DNA of 64,000 nucleotides. Source: Phlyctochytrium arcticum. Its lineage: Eukaryota > Chytridiomycota > Chytridiomycetes > Chytridiales > Chytridiaceae. The notes below the pieces were generated by a model, which made no database searches, had not been told where the DNA came from, and saw only the letters and a list, made by a program, of their open reading frames with translations. The stretch is from NCBI GenBank assembly GCA_025602905.1, contig JAHLKI010000002.1:372001-436000 (forward strand), written 5' to 3'. Both the position numbers and the translations under genes were made by a program. Shown piece after piece: positions 33,452-45,560 of this stretch (positions are counted from its first letter, which is position 1; every line of letters begins with the position of its first letter).

Positions 33452-36212
33452 ATGTTGCTCCTAAAATCCATCATCGCGGTAACCGCAATACTGTCGGCAT
33501 CAGCACAGACAACCTCGTCATCATCAAGGGTATCCACCACTCTATCGTTGGGAAAGACATCATCATCACCCAGCACGACATTGGTAGCGCAAACTCGAAT
33601 CCTTACCAGCGCCCCTTCAGCACCGGAACCGACTGGTCCACCCAGCGAGAAGAGGGCTACTCCTAAGCTTAGTGAAGTTTTTCAACTTGGACTATTAAAG
33701 GATGTGCGTGAGAAGATGACTTTCCTGCCGTACACGCCCGAGGAGCGCGTCTTTGTCGCGCAGCAACGACAAGAGATCCTCACTGTATATGCGAACATGG
33801 AGGAGAAGCTGAAAAACTGTATGTATCTGGATCAATTCAGCGGTGTGAAACCCGATGTGAAAGAGACTGTTATACTAAGTATTTTCGTTCTTCAGACGGC
33901 GTAGATGCCATTGCAAGCTTCAGCGATATTCTCAAAAATGCTGCAAACATGACAAACAAGGACTTCAGTTATGCCATGGCCAGACATGCCCTTTCCCTCC
34001 GGGATCTGCACACCAACTTCCTCATTGGCGGCCAGCATAGCTGCTACGCGATTGAAACCCCCTACGAATTTGACCTTGTGATGAGTGATGATATAGTCAT
34101 GAACCCCCAAGTCGTCGTTCGTGCAATATCGCAGGATCCAGAGTACAACGCACTATTTCCACCTGAGGCTTTGACCATCCAACCCGGAGATCTTCTGGAC
34201 ACAGTTGACGGCAAGTCTTTCCGGGACTATTGGCTCTCAGTGCAAAATATGACGGGCGGGGCGAATCAGTTTGGCGGCTATCGACGGGCCCTTGGAATGC
34301 TTGGGTCCCGATTTTCGGGTACATATCCATTGCGGAACAACAACGAAGTCGAGTTTGGATTTCGCCAGGGAACCGGAAAATTCACCACTGTCAAAGTACC
34401 CTATGTTGCTCGGGGGGACCCGAATTGTATCAGAAACGCGCCAAAGGAGCGAGATACACCCCCCCCCCCCCCCCCCCCCCTCTCCCTCCACCCAATCCCA
34501 AGGGTGCCAACTCAAATCTACCTCCAGCATCAATCTTTCCAAATCGGTTCGCAAAATACAAGTACCAGGCGACCGAGTCGGGTATCGTGCTCCACACGAC
34601 GTACAAGGCCAAGGACTTTACAATGGGCGTGATACGTTTGGATAGTTTTGAACCCGGTGACATAGAATTTGTTGCAGTCATAAATATCATTAGGACATTG
34701 TTGACCGACACTCTAAGCAAAACAGATGGCATCTTGTTCGACGTGCGCTCGAATGGTGGCGGCCAGATTGTTATCGCGGAAAGCATCATTCAGTGGTTTG
34801 CGGGAGCGACCGAACCTGTTCAAACCCGAGCTATCAACCATCCAACCACCCGTATCGTTTTTGCGAATCAAAGTTTTGCCACGGACGAATTTTGACGGGA
34901 GCGCTTGGCGTTACAGAGTGCTGCGCCTACGGATAAGTTCACCAAACCTGTAGATTTTCGTTCGGTCGAAGAGCTCAATATGGACGGTCATGCCTACCTC
35001 AGACCTGTGGCTGTATTAACCGACGGGATATGCTACTCAGCCTGTGATTTCTTTTGCGCCGGAATGCAGGATAGCGGTGCGGTCATCATTTTCGGGGAAG
35101 ACCCACAAACTGGAGCCGGCGGGGCCAACGTGTTTGATCAGAAAGCAATTTTTCGGCAGGTAGCTCCCACCATTTTCAAGCCGCTTCCGTTCGAGGGATC
35201 CCTTGGCAAAAATGCAAACAACCAGACCATTCCGATACCTGGTACTAGCGGCATGCGGGTCGCTATTCGGCAAGTCGTGAGAATTGGCCGGAATTCTGGT
35301 AAAATTCTAGAAGACACGGGGGTCGTAGTGGACGAAGTCATTCGGCAAACAACGGCTGAATTCACACAAGTGGGAGGAGAGGTGTTTCCTCAATTCGAAC
35401 ACATTGCCATGCGTCTTAAACAGCATGCCGCCAAGGATGACCGCTCAAAGCTACGATTTCAGTCCCCTTTTGGCTTGCGCTATCTTACCAACTTCACTAT
35501 TCCGTTCAATGCAAGTGGCTTTGACCGAATCGAGGTCCGTGATTCAAAAGGGACTCTGATTGTTGATCAAAAGTGCTCATCGGGGAGTGAAGGCAGCCAG
35601 GGGGAAATGATACCCACCAAAAAGCCTGCCTTAGGTTGGGACCGATACAACATCCTTGGATTCAAGGGATCCCAAAAAATGATGACGACCAAACGTGCCT
35701 TTGTGCTGCTTCCAGACGTGAGCGAGCTTCCGGTGGTTGCAGCCGGAAAATCCATCGCGGATCCTCCGTTGATGATATTCAATTTTGACGGTGACTCTGG
35801 TAATAAAGTTGCTGCATCCCAAGATGGATGGCAAAAGAGCCAGAATGGCTCGCTTAGCATTTGCCCGACTACTCTCGACAGCGTAGACGCCCAAGCATTC
35901 TTTTTATTCAAAGTAGCCAAAGGCGCTACTCTCAATATCAAGGCAGACGCTCAACTTAGAACTCCTGCAAACCTGGTGACGGCACTTGCGATGAAGATTT
36001 TCCGCTACGACCCCAAGAGCGGCGGCGCTTCCAACGGCGTCTTCGCTGTGGACACCGGGATCTCTTTCACTGAAAAAATCGATCTCACCGTCAAGAACAT
36101 GTCCCTTTTTGACTCTGGATTCGCCCTTCTTGCCATAACTTATTCGAGTCCGGATATCAAGAACTCTCTTGACCGATCTGCTGTATTCAGCAACTTGACT
36201 GTCTCAGGATAG
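33452..36212 (+). CDS. Secreted S41-family protease-like protein, with an in-frame TGA unless spliced
   Basis: An N-terminal signal sequence (MLLLKSIIAVTAILSASA) and a Ser/Thr-rich linker precede the body. Exons 33452-33818, 33896-34426 and 34528-36212 keep one frame (861 codons). The second intron (101 nt) contains a run of 22 C in its pyrimidine-rich part. Family landmarks are LRDLHTNFLIGG, a PDZ-like IQPGDLLDTVDG, the S41 core ILFDVRSNGGGQIVIAESI and VAVLTDGICYSACDFFCAGMQDSG, where the serine sits in the catalytic position. A TGA at 34893-34895 interrupts the frame between DEF and RERLALQS. It vanishes if 34857-34916, a 60 nt GT..AG interval of whole codons, is an intron (then 840 residues), but its donor GTTTTT is weak. 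A Trp-to-stop mutation is the alternative. The C-terminal 300 residues form an extra beta-rich region. Substrate unknown. Confidence 0.65.
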
Positions 36213-36789
36213 TATGGAGCGATCCATAGAACTTTTTTCTTTATGCTTTTGATTGTGCCTTTTCGGATAGTTTCAATAGTTTGCCCACATTTATTCATGA
36301 TAGACTGTTACTGTTATTTTGTTTTTCTTCAAAATAGAAAAGTCCAACAACACGATTAGGAAATTTTACTTTGATTTACATCATTGTGATTGAGGTCATT
36401 CTTCCAAGTATTATACAGTAAAACAGTAGGTAAATTCGGCTGCGGATAGTGTACATCTGATCTGGTAGCAGCGCTAGCGTGCACCGCGCTTACAGTGGTG
36501 ACCGCGCAAAAGTAAGAGGTCCAGTAGCCCCTTCAATTCGTATGATTACTTATGGATGAAGAAATTCGCATCGAGGGGTAAACTCGGATGGCGGAGGTGA
36601 AGCTCATCTTGGAAATTCCAACACTATTTTCCGATAGAAGAAATACTGTGTACGTGAAAGACGCCAATATCAGTTGAGATTGGTGGATATATTGGTTACC
36701 AGGTTGCCCAAATCTAATGACAGATTGTTACTGAGTATCGGAATAGGCCACCAGGGTACAGTTCTGGTATGCCATATTCCCATCTATGT

Positions 36790-36850
36790 CCAACTTTCGC
36801 TGATCGCCTCTCTTGGGGACTTCCAACTTTCGCTGATCGCCTTCTCTTGA
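36790..36850. repeat. 33 bp tandem repeat, about 1.8 copies
   Basis: CCAACTTTCGCTGATCGCC is repeated exactly at 36790 and 36823 with a similar CTCTTG following each. Confidence 0.75.
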
Positions 36851-36997
36851 AACATCAGTGGTGACCCGCTTCCGATTAGCCTGCACGGCCAATCCATCAG
36901 AATGTCTGGTGGAAGAAGCGGCTTGGTAAATCACTCTAGTATGATACATGGGTATTATCCCGACTAGAGTCATTGATGATAGCATGATGGGAAGGAG

Positions 36998-37322
36998 CAA
37001 GTCGAGAACAACCAGACTCTGGTAATGGAGAGATAGAAAGACCAATGAGGTCAATGACAGATCACGCAAAAATAGGGTCTACTGGATTAGAGTGAAGCTA
37101 TAAATTAAGTTAATAGATGAAGTATGGACGGATCAGCTCTACTCAACAGACCAATGTAAGGGTTGTTGTCCCGAGTGCAGCAAAAACGGTACAATCATAC
37201 AAATGAAGTTAAGTGCCCGAAATCATCAGCGGAAAGAATATGGCAGGGCAGGATAGATCAGGACAGAATTGGAAAAAGGGAAGCGTGGGAGTAAAGTTAG
37301 GTCAGCAAGAACCCTAGCCTAC
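36998..37322 (+). repeat. ~330 bp dispersed repeat, copy 2
   Basis: Direct, diverged copy of 31985-32320. The two copies bracket the S41-like gene about 5 kb apart. Confidence 0.7.
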
Positions 37323-37617
37323 CTTCGAAAACTCAGACGCGTAGTAGCTTGTGGACAGAATGGGACAGAAGGTTACAGAAGGAGAAACAGCAGCATCCAA
37401 CTTTAAAGGTAGGCAAATGACAACAGCGGTTGAAGAAAGGACAGAACCCGGAAGGACGCCAACAGACTATGAAAACCCAGACAGAGCGTGTCGCAAAGTT
37501 TATTAATGTCAGCAATTGGATTTGAATTTGTGAAAAAGCGGCTCCTGCAAATGAATTGAACAGTATGATTAAAGGGCATAGAATTACCATCCAAAATGAT
37601 CATTAGAAGCAAAAATA

Positions 37618-40600
37618 TTAAAGTACTAGCAGTAAGGCACCTGCTGCCTCCCTCAGCCCACTGTCCACTACCCCGGATGGCGCTTCGCCAGCCGCGGCTT
37701 CAAACGTCGCCTGCAACTCACGTCGTGATGGGCCCTGGTTGACCAAATTTTTGGCACTGACTGTTCCACTCCGGCCAATCTCACCGGACGCTGATTTAGC
37801 GTGCACAAGAGTTTGCAAAGGATTTCGGGGTAACACGGGAGAGTTTGACTGGGATGCCGAGCGAGACAGCAATTTGAGGACGGTGGACAGATCGGTTGTT
37901 GCTGCGCGCTTTTGAAATGCCTCTGCCAGTATTGGATGAGCACAAAGAAGGATGTTTGAGAAACGGATTGAAACGAAACATACCATCAGCATTGATAAGA
38001 CATCGCAGCAGAATGCATATATTCGACTTTGTCTCATCCGCATACGTGCGTTGTTGGGATTCACTCGTCTCTTCAGCCAACTTTGTGCCGCTCTTGAGAA
38101 TGTCTACCAGGGTTACCAATAGTGAGGATGCAAATCGCGTAATCTTTGGAACGGCCTCCGGATAATCTATGACATAACAACATGAGCACCTAGAAAGCCA
38201 TAAAGGGCACGGGCATATCCAACTCACATTCATGAATTAAAATAAGGGAGAGTATTCCTTCATTTTGTACCATAGGGAAGACCTGTCCTTCCACAGGAAC
38301 GGCATCAAAGTGAACATGATGCTCATCATCGGCCGATTGAGAATCAACTTCACGAGGTTTGGTGAGTAATGCCCCTGTTATAATCTGTACCAGTGGTGGT
38401 AAGGCGTTCGAATCCACGATGAACTTGAGAAAGGGTATTGCTGGAAGGTTGCCCCCTGTTAGAATGACGGATGTCTGATATGCGTAATGGTATGCAACAA
38501 ACCCTTCGAGCGGTGCGCTGCCCGGACCAGATTGACAAGGAGGCGTCCACCCTCATTTCGAATGCCCGTATCATTATCACCAGTGGCGGACCATATAAGC
38601 GAGACAACGCGATTCAGAGGTGTTTTTTGGCCGGGTGTTGATGTCACTGGCCATGATACGAGATCGGCACTACCTGCTGGGGGATTTTGTCCAGTGACAA
38701 TGCGGTATGCATTCGCGTCTAGGAACGACCAGTATTATGAGTGCTTGGCCAGACTAACGCCAGTCAAATCCACCTACCATTGTCGCCACCGCAGAGGTTC
38801 TTCAGCACGCCGACCGCTCCATACTGAACCGGCTTGATACCCGGAAGTTCATACAAGTCTGCAACGCGTTCCACTACAGGAAGCGTACCCATGACTGGTC
38901 TATTGGCGGCTGCAAACGTGTGAGTGACTGGGGCTAGACGCATGACGCTTATATGACCATACCTGCCAACGTTAGATTCTTCAATGACCCAACAACAGCA
39001 TGTAGCACTTTTATTGTGCTCTTCTGATCAGGTTTTTGTTGTTTCATTCGTTCAATCTCCAGCCCCAACAGCTCAACTACTGCTTTATCGACGGCATACT
39101 CCTTCACAAGCTTCACGCATGTTTCGTCTATCAAAACCATGAGTTCAAAATCGTGGAAACCCAAAAGACCAGACTTACCGCTTCGCGCAAGATTTCCAAC
39201 ACAGAGTGCACCAGACATGCGAATTTCATCCTCCTCAGAGATTTCGAGGTTTGCGGCTCCATTCGTCATCCATCGCTTAAATCGCTCGATGATTTCCTTC
39301 TTTTTGGGCAAATCATACATATTCGCGTCTAGAGCGGAATCGATTTAGGTACTCATGCTCGAAAAAAAGTCACTGGTACAGGTACCGTTCATGGTGACCA
39401 AAGTCACGATACGCGATACAGTCTTCCGAATGTCGGCATATGTGGATGCTTCCTCCTTTTGTTGCTCAGTTGTGGCTTCAGGCAACCGATGGTCCACAAA
39501 ATCAAGCAGAATGTCCAACAGATCTTGAGAAACAATGGCCCGCTGGATACTATCTAAAAAGATAGCCAGAAGATAAATGCGAAGTTCAATGCTGCACACA
39601 GCTTACTGTCATACCATTTTCGCTGACCGCTTCCAGCACCGTAGTAAGTGCGTCCAGTACTTTGAGCGCATTTTCAAAACTTTCGGCGGTACTATGCCGA
39701 TGTAAGACCTTTTCGTGCTTATACTTCAGCAATTGGAGAAGTAGCTTCAAACCATCAGCCGCAAGAAGCTCATTAACGCCCTTTTCTAAAATGCAAGTGG
39801 CTTAAAAACATTTCCACGTGGTAAATTGAAGGGAGTCATACCAATTTCCAAAAGGTTACTGAGCACTTGAATGACTGCCGTACTGATATCGCCGGTATGT
39901 TCATGCTGGATGTCCAAAGGTAACTCCAAGTGCCGTTTCAAAGCACCCAATAGACAGGGCATAACCTTTGCTTCAAGAGCTTCGACTTGGATGGGCTCTG
40001 GAACGTGCTCATGTTAGGTTTCAAGCCCACATTGTGTGTGAATACTTCTTTTACCATTGTCCATGCTAATATTTGTGAGGGCCCCTCCGGCTGTTATGAC
40101 AATCTTTGGAACGGAAGCGTTCAAGCAGCCAACGATACTGCTGATACCACCCGCCTCAAGTACCCGCTCACGATTTGAATCTGCGGGGGCGCGTAAGTTT
40201 GAAGATCTATACGGTCTTTCAAGATGACTGACCATTCTCATAACACAGATTGGCAAGAGCTCGCAATGATTGTACAACAACTTCCTGGTCAGCCAGAGCC
40301 ACATCCGTTTGGTCAATCCTGGCAGCCTGTGCCTGTAACATCCCACACAATTCCCGAATGATCTGTGCCTCTCCGAGAGGCTCGCGTGATTCCTCTGTGT
40401 AGACAATTTAGTATGCCGCATCTTGACAGAAATGCAAGCCAAGCTCATCATACCGGCCTTTGCCGCTTCCGCAACCAAGTTTGCTGCGGCTGCCCCCAGT
40501 TGTTTATAACTGTCAGAAGGTGACTGTTTGTTATCATTCACTTTCTCAAGAATGTCACGTATGAATCGGGCAATGTCCTCGTTTTCAGCGAACTGTTCCC

Positions 40601-41093
40601 TTGCCGGATCTTACTGACCGCTAAGCACAGCGGATGACAGATGAACACTCGTCACATATGACATACCATCATGGGGGGTCATATACTTCACATAGTTAGT
40701 CAGCTGGTCCAACTGAGTCTCATCATCCACAATTTGCAGCGCCTTTGCAAAGGTATGGCTCAGATCTTGTACATACGGATGAGTCGTTTGGATGAGAGTT
40801 GGTATGAGAGAAGGAAGGTTTGCCCAGTACCTAGAGCGGCCATAACCAAAAGGTCCAAAATTGGGGTAGGATTCTAAGATAAAGAGGTACGCGCGGCGAA
40901 TCTTCTTGCGGTAAATATGAGTCGTGTAGTTGAGTGATCTGGAGGAGTACGATCGACGAAAGTATATATCGTGGCCGTGATTCCGGCCGTGATTGGTGGC
41001 AAATTCCCGGAACTTGGCAACGTCCAAAATGACTTGCGCAGCAGTCACGCGAAAACCGCCAATGAGGCCAAAACCTTGGGCTAAACTTCGCAG
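37618..41093 (-). CDS. Armadillo-repeat protein, SmgGDS (RAP1GDS1)-like
   Basis: Thirteen downstream exons are resolved: 40609-40454, 40394-40233, 40180-40055, 39997-39842, 39785-39615, 39553-39386, 39328-39179, 39127-38963, 38909-38778, 38718-38503, 38440-38228, 38166-37984 and 37922-37618. They encode about 767 residues of armadillo-type helices. Motifs typical of SmgGDS-like ARM repeats are ALANLCYENG, ITAGGALTNISMDNG, SGALCVGNLARS, GAVGVLKNLCGGDN and IRNEGGRLLVNLVRAA. An upstream exon to at least 40667 adds LTNYVKYMTPHD, and an open frame continues to about 41093 without an ATG; the true start is not resolved and may need another exon. SmgGDS proteins chaperone prenylated small GTPases of the Rho/Rap class. 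Every intron resolved is in phase 1, so exons of 126-216 nt are symmetric. The gene is divergent from the MFS transporter. Confidence 0.75.
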
Positions 41094-41228
41094 GAACCCC
41101 GTTCTACTTCAACAATAGCATGGCGTTGAATTGGCGAAGGAGGAGTTCTACTGCTGCCTGGGGAGACTAACTAACCACAAGAAGGAGATTATGGCCCTAA
41201 ACTCATAGCCGCAACGCCAATCCAAGCA

Positions 41229-43158
41229 ATGTCAATCCGATCTCGCTCGTCCTCTCCAGCAGTAGACTTTAACCTTCGCAGCTCGCAACGGCGAACAAGC
41301 CCATCAATACGACAAGCAAGATTTCCAACCGAGATCTATAGTGATGATGACACGGCTCTCAATGCTTCATTCCTATCATCTCCATTAGGGGGAAGCGAGC
41401 TGGTGGAGGACCTATTACCTCCGCCCGTATCGGCGGGAGATGATGGGGGTGCATCAAAATGGAAGTCGAAGCGAGGAGGAACGAATGACAGAGGGATTTC
41501 CTCTAAACATGATGGGAAACCATCTCCATCCATATTTCAACCTCCATCATCGCTACCTGTACAGCGCACCCTGCTCTTGTTGACCACGGTCCTTCCTGAA
41601 ATCCTGATTCACCACATGCTAACACCCGTAAGTCTCATGCCAAAATTCCAACGACACGCGGCATTCAAAACAATTCCATTGACAATGTATGCTTAGCTTT
41701 ATCCATATATGACTCGTAGTCTGCTTCCTCCAGAGTTGGGAAGCCGTACCGGCTATTACGCGGGACTTTTGCAATCGGCATATGCTTTTCCCACAGTGTT
41801 CATGGATGCGGTTTGGGGCCATTTATCTGACAAAGTCGGACGACCTCCCGTGCTTGTTTGGGGATTGGCGGGGTATGAATTTTCGCCTCGATCACTATAT
41901 GTAGACAAACTAATCTATTCAGCACAGGTATGCGCTTGGAACTGCGTGTTTAGGACTGAGCACGTCGTACTGGCTATCCGTTTTAGCGCTGGCATTGACG
42001 GGATTCTTCTCGTCTAATTCAGTCGTGGCCAAAGGCATGATCGGAGAACTTGCTCGAGACGATGCTTCCCGAGCATGGGCCTTTAGCGCATATGGTGTCG
42101 TATTTGCAGCCGCAGGAATGCTTGGAACTCTCCTGGGCGGATTCCTAGCCGACCCAAATTTGTTTGATAACAAGTTTTTGCAGGAACGACCGTACTTTGT
42201 GGCATGCTCTTTTGGAACCGTATTGGCTTTGATTGGGATTCTGATCACATATCGGTGCCTGATGTCGACAAATGGAAAGGAAACGCGCGTGTACACAACT
42301 GTCGGGGACGAAGATGATCTCGAACTTACCGATATGGTGGGGGATGTGGACCCAGGTGGCTCCTCGTACGAAGACCTTTCCAGAGCCACTCTAAAGGATC
42401 GACAAACGTTTCGATATCGCTTTGTGGAATTTATCACCCCCTATCGATCGTTACTCACCATTCGAACCCTTATACCCGTTGTAATGTATTCTGTATACAA
42501 ACTCTGCCACACCGTCTTGCACTCATCCCTACCCCTCTTGGCCTCGGAACCCATCATCCGCGGAGGACTGGGCCTTCCTGCCAAATCCACCTCCTTTGCC
42601 ATGACAGTTTTGAGCGGCGTAAAGTTGCTGACGAAGGGCCTGTACTATCCTATTCATCAAAGGTTGGGTACCCGATGGGCCTACGGACTGGGTGCCTTCC
42701 TCATGATCCCCGCCGCGTTGATTGCTCCCCTGGGATCCAACAATGCCTCCTCTGCCGTGGCGACAGTAGAAGTTTTGGCCAGGTTTACAAACGCAACTGT
42801 CACTTTGGAAAAGCTACCTGTTGCCCCTGTTAATGGAGCGGTATGGCCAGCTTTGTATATCGCAACATCACTGGCTGGCGTAGCAGAAGGACTCATGTAT
42901 CTTTCCTCTATTATGCTGCTGACGGCGTCAGTCCCTGAGAACCAATTTGGTCTCGTACATGGACTGGCTGGTTGTGTCGGCAGTGTGATGAAAACGATTG
43001 GACCTATTTTGGCGGGCTGGGCGTGGGAATGGGGCGCCAACCACGGCATGACTTGGACAGTTTTCTCTATTGTGGCCTTGACGGCTTTGGTCGGCGTATT
43101 TACGGCGGGGTGGATGGATCCCGCGGCGTATAGTGGAAATAGAAGCGACGAAGGCTAG
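41229..43158 (+). CDS. Major facilitator superfamily transporter
   Basis: Three exons, 41229-41627, 41697-41872 and 41928-43158, sum to 1806 nt (601 residues). A disordered Ser/Pro-rich N-terminus of about 105 residues precedes the first membrane segment (TLLLLTTVLPEILIHHML). After it comes the MFS signature loop GHLSDKVGRPPVLVWGLAG between segments 2 and 3. GMIGELARDDASRAWAFSAYG and GTLLGGFLADP fit segments 4-5, a long acidic loop separates the two halves, and the C-terminal half holds about six more segments (ending WTVFSIVALTALVGVFTAGW). The arrangement fits the ZIF/tetracycline-resistance-like H+ antiporter branch of fungal MFS proteins, but the substrate is unknown. It converges with the Chs4-like gene (96 bp between stops). 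Confidence 0.82.
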
Positions 43159-43254
43159 CTGTATCAAATTTTTGTGTAAATATTTGAACGTTTCATATTT
43201 AAAAAACTTTTGCTCTATCTAAATTCGCGTAAAGGATGGGATAGGAACAATCTA

Positions 43255-45560
43255 TTACATAACTACACATTCGCCATCCTTGGCTTGTTGACTCTTTCTC
43301 CATTCGCCGGCTCGGTCCCCGCCGCCTCGTCCGCTTCCGCCAAGCATAGCAGACTTGATCTCCTTGACCCTCTGAATGGACCGCCGATGACCTTGAGCTG
43401 CCGCCCGCAAATACCACCTTCGGGCCTCCTCCAAATCTGGCGGTACACCGACACCATGTTCGGAATAATAACCTACTGCGTACTCGGCCTTGGCCAATCC
43501 TTTATCCGCGGCTTTCCTTGCCCATAGGTACGCTTCCTTATCAGACTGGCGAAGCACGCCTTCCGCTCCAGTCAAGTACCACCCCGACAATGACAATTCT
43601 GCTTCCGGTTCCTGTTGTTCGGCGGCGCGAGTGTACCAGGCAATGGACCGGCGGGGATCAATTGGCAGATTCAGGTGTCCGTATTCGTAGCAGTAGCCAA
43701 GCTTTTGCTGCGATGGTGCATAGCCAAACTGGGCCGCGCGGAGAAAGAGCTCGTGGGAGTGTGTAGGGTCAGGGATCACAACGCCGTCCGGGCCAGTTCC
43801 TTCGTATAGCACCGCCAATTCGTGTAAGGCATGTGGAGTCGCTTCATCAGCCTGCGCGGCGGCCCGCTTCAACCATGTTACGCCCTCGCGTGGGTTACGG
43901 ACTTGTCCCAGTAAACCATTCATTAGGATCATGCCGACTTTGTACATGGCAGCTGTATCGCCCAAAGCAGCAGCTTTGCGGTAGAACTGCATCGCCCGAG
44001 CCGAGTCGCGTTTGGTGCCGGCGCCAACCTCGTAACAAACGGCCGTGCGGTAAGTTGCCGCCGGATGCGCTTGCTTTGATGCCTGGACATACAATCCAAA
44101 GGCCTTATCGTGATCCACTGGTAGATGCAAAGATCCATTTCCGTAACATTCTGCCAAGAAAAACTGTGCGTCAGAGTAGGCCGACTTTCCAGACCCTAAA
44201 TTTAACATGCGATGAGTTAGCAGGTGAGATTGCAAGAGCGGTAGCAGGATATATGGCCCATACCTATTCCTCCACTGGCGGCAAGTTTTTTGACCCATTT
44301 TGCAGCTTCAGTATACATTGCGTCCTGGATCTTCTTTTGCTTTTTCGGATCAGTAGGGTCAGGCTGAGCAGCATCTGCTACGGCAATGAGATGTTTTACA
44401 AAATCCAACTGGACTTGCGGATCATTGCTTTTCTTTGCTGTCTGCCGATATAATTCCAATGATTCTCCCTGGGACTGGGACAAGATTGCGCTACGGGCGG
44501 CCTGAGATGTCTGCGAAGTTTGCGAGGTATTGGCGCTGTGCTGAGACTGAAAAGACGTGTTGTTGTTCTGTTGGACATTCCGGTGAGGACGAAATTGGGG
44601 AGACTGGGAGGATTGAAGTGTGCCGTAGGGGCTTGGCGGCGACAATGGCGCCTGGGGACCATATAGGCCACCGTGACCCATACCAGGTGCTGTAGCCCCC
44701 ATTACCATTCCACCTTGAAATGGTGCTGGAGGACGTGGCATTGTCATGGCGTGAGGAAGTGTCTGATAATAGGGATGATGGGGAGGGGGTAATGGGTGCT
44801 GGGGATGTATCGGTTGCGGGGAATGAGACTGGGGATGATGGGGTGGGGGAGGGCCGTAGCGTGATACTGACGGGTATGGGGGACGTCCATTACTTGGATA
44901 CATGGGAAGACCGAAGGGGGGCGGGCCGAGCATGGGTCGTGCATGACCATAGGGGCCTGGGGGAGGAGGGAACTGATGCATTATGTTGCTTGGTGTTGGG
45001 TGCACCGGGGACGTGGGTGAGGGCGAAGGTGATTGTGTGGGTAGGGGAGATGGAGCAGTGGAAAATTGGGGACTGGGGATTCTGTTATTTGGCGATGGAG
45101 CGGTGGAAAACTGGGGACTGGGGATTCTGCTATCAGGCAAGGTTAATGATCAATCCTCAAATCACAGAAACGTAGCCAATTACCTGTTGGACGTCACCGG
45201 GGCGCTGTTCGGCGCTGCCTGGCTGTCACTTGCCAAACTAGTATGCAACTGTGGAGGTGGGAGCGCATAGCTGTTTCTATACGAGCTTGATGAAGCCGGA
45301 CGGGGGGCCGAGAGGGAAGCCTTCTTTGCATGTCCCGGGCGGTCTGCAGTACTGCTTCGACCATCATTGGTCTCCACCACTTTCGGCTCCTTCTGCACTA
45401 CTTCCCTCCCGACATCCCAACTGGCCCGGCGGACGGATACGCTCCCTCGATCCATTGACAGTGATAGAGACGAAAAAGAGTTGCGCAATTCCCTGGCCAG
45501 AGAAGCCAAAGCCGGTCGGCTCTCCACAGGCGGCGGCTTTCCAGCGTCCACGGCGTCCAT
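43255..45560 (-). CDS. Chitin synthase activator, Chs4/Skt5-like, with Sel1 repeats and CaaX box
   Basis: Exons 45560-45184, 45129-44264 and 44195-43255 sum to 2184 nt (727 residues). The N-terminal 400 residues are Ser/Pro/Gln-rich and disordered, with a tandem repeat of an IPSPQFSTAPSP unit at the start of exon 2. After a helical lead-in (LELYRQTAKK..QLDFVKHLI) come at least seven Sel1/TPR-like repeats (for example DAQFFLAECYGNG, AATYRTAVCYEVGAG, AAMYKVGMILMNG, PSQQKLGYCYEYG and AEYAVGYYSEHGVGV). The protein ends in CVVM, a farnesylation-type CaaX box, as found in yeast Chs4. Chs4 proteins activate and localise a class IV chitin synthase at septa and sites of wall growth. The length fits the family. 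Confidence 0.85.

Larger units (their letters stand above)
36213..37617. other. Gene-free region with repeats
   Basis: Holds a 33 bp tandem duplication at 36790-36850 and the second copy of the ~330 bp repeat. No supported coding frame. Confidence 0.5.

Noticed and set aside
34230..34895. Poly-Pro protein segment encoded by the C-run
   Set aside because: The C-run frames do not join the flanking S41 frame; a 101 nt intron explains them better.
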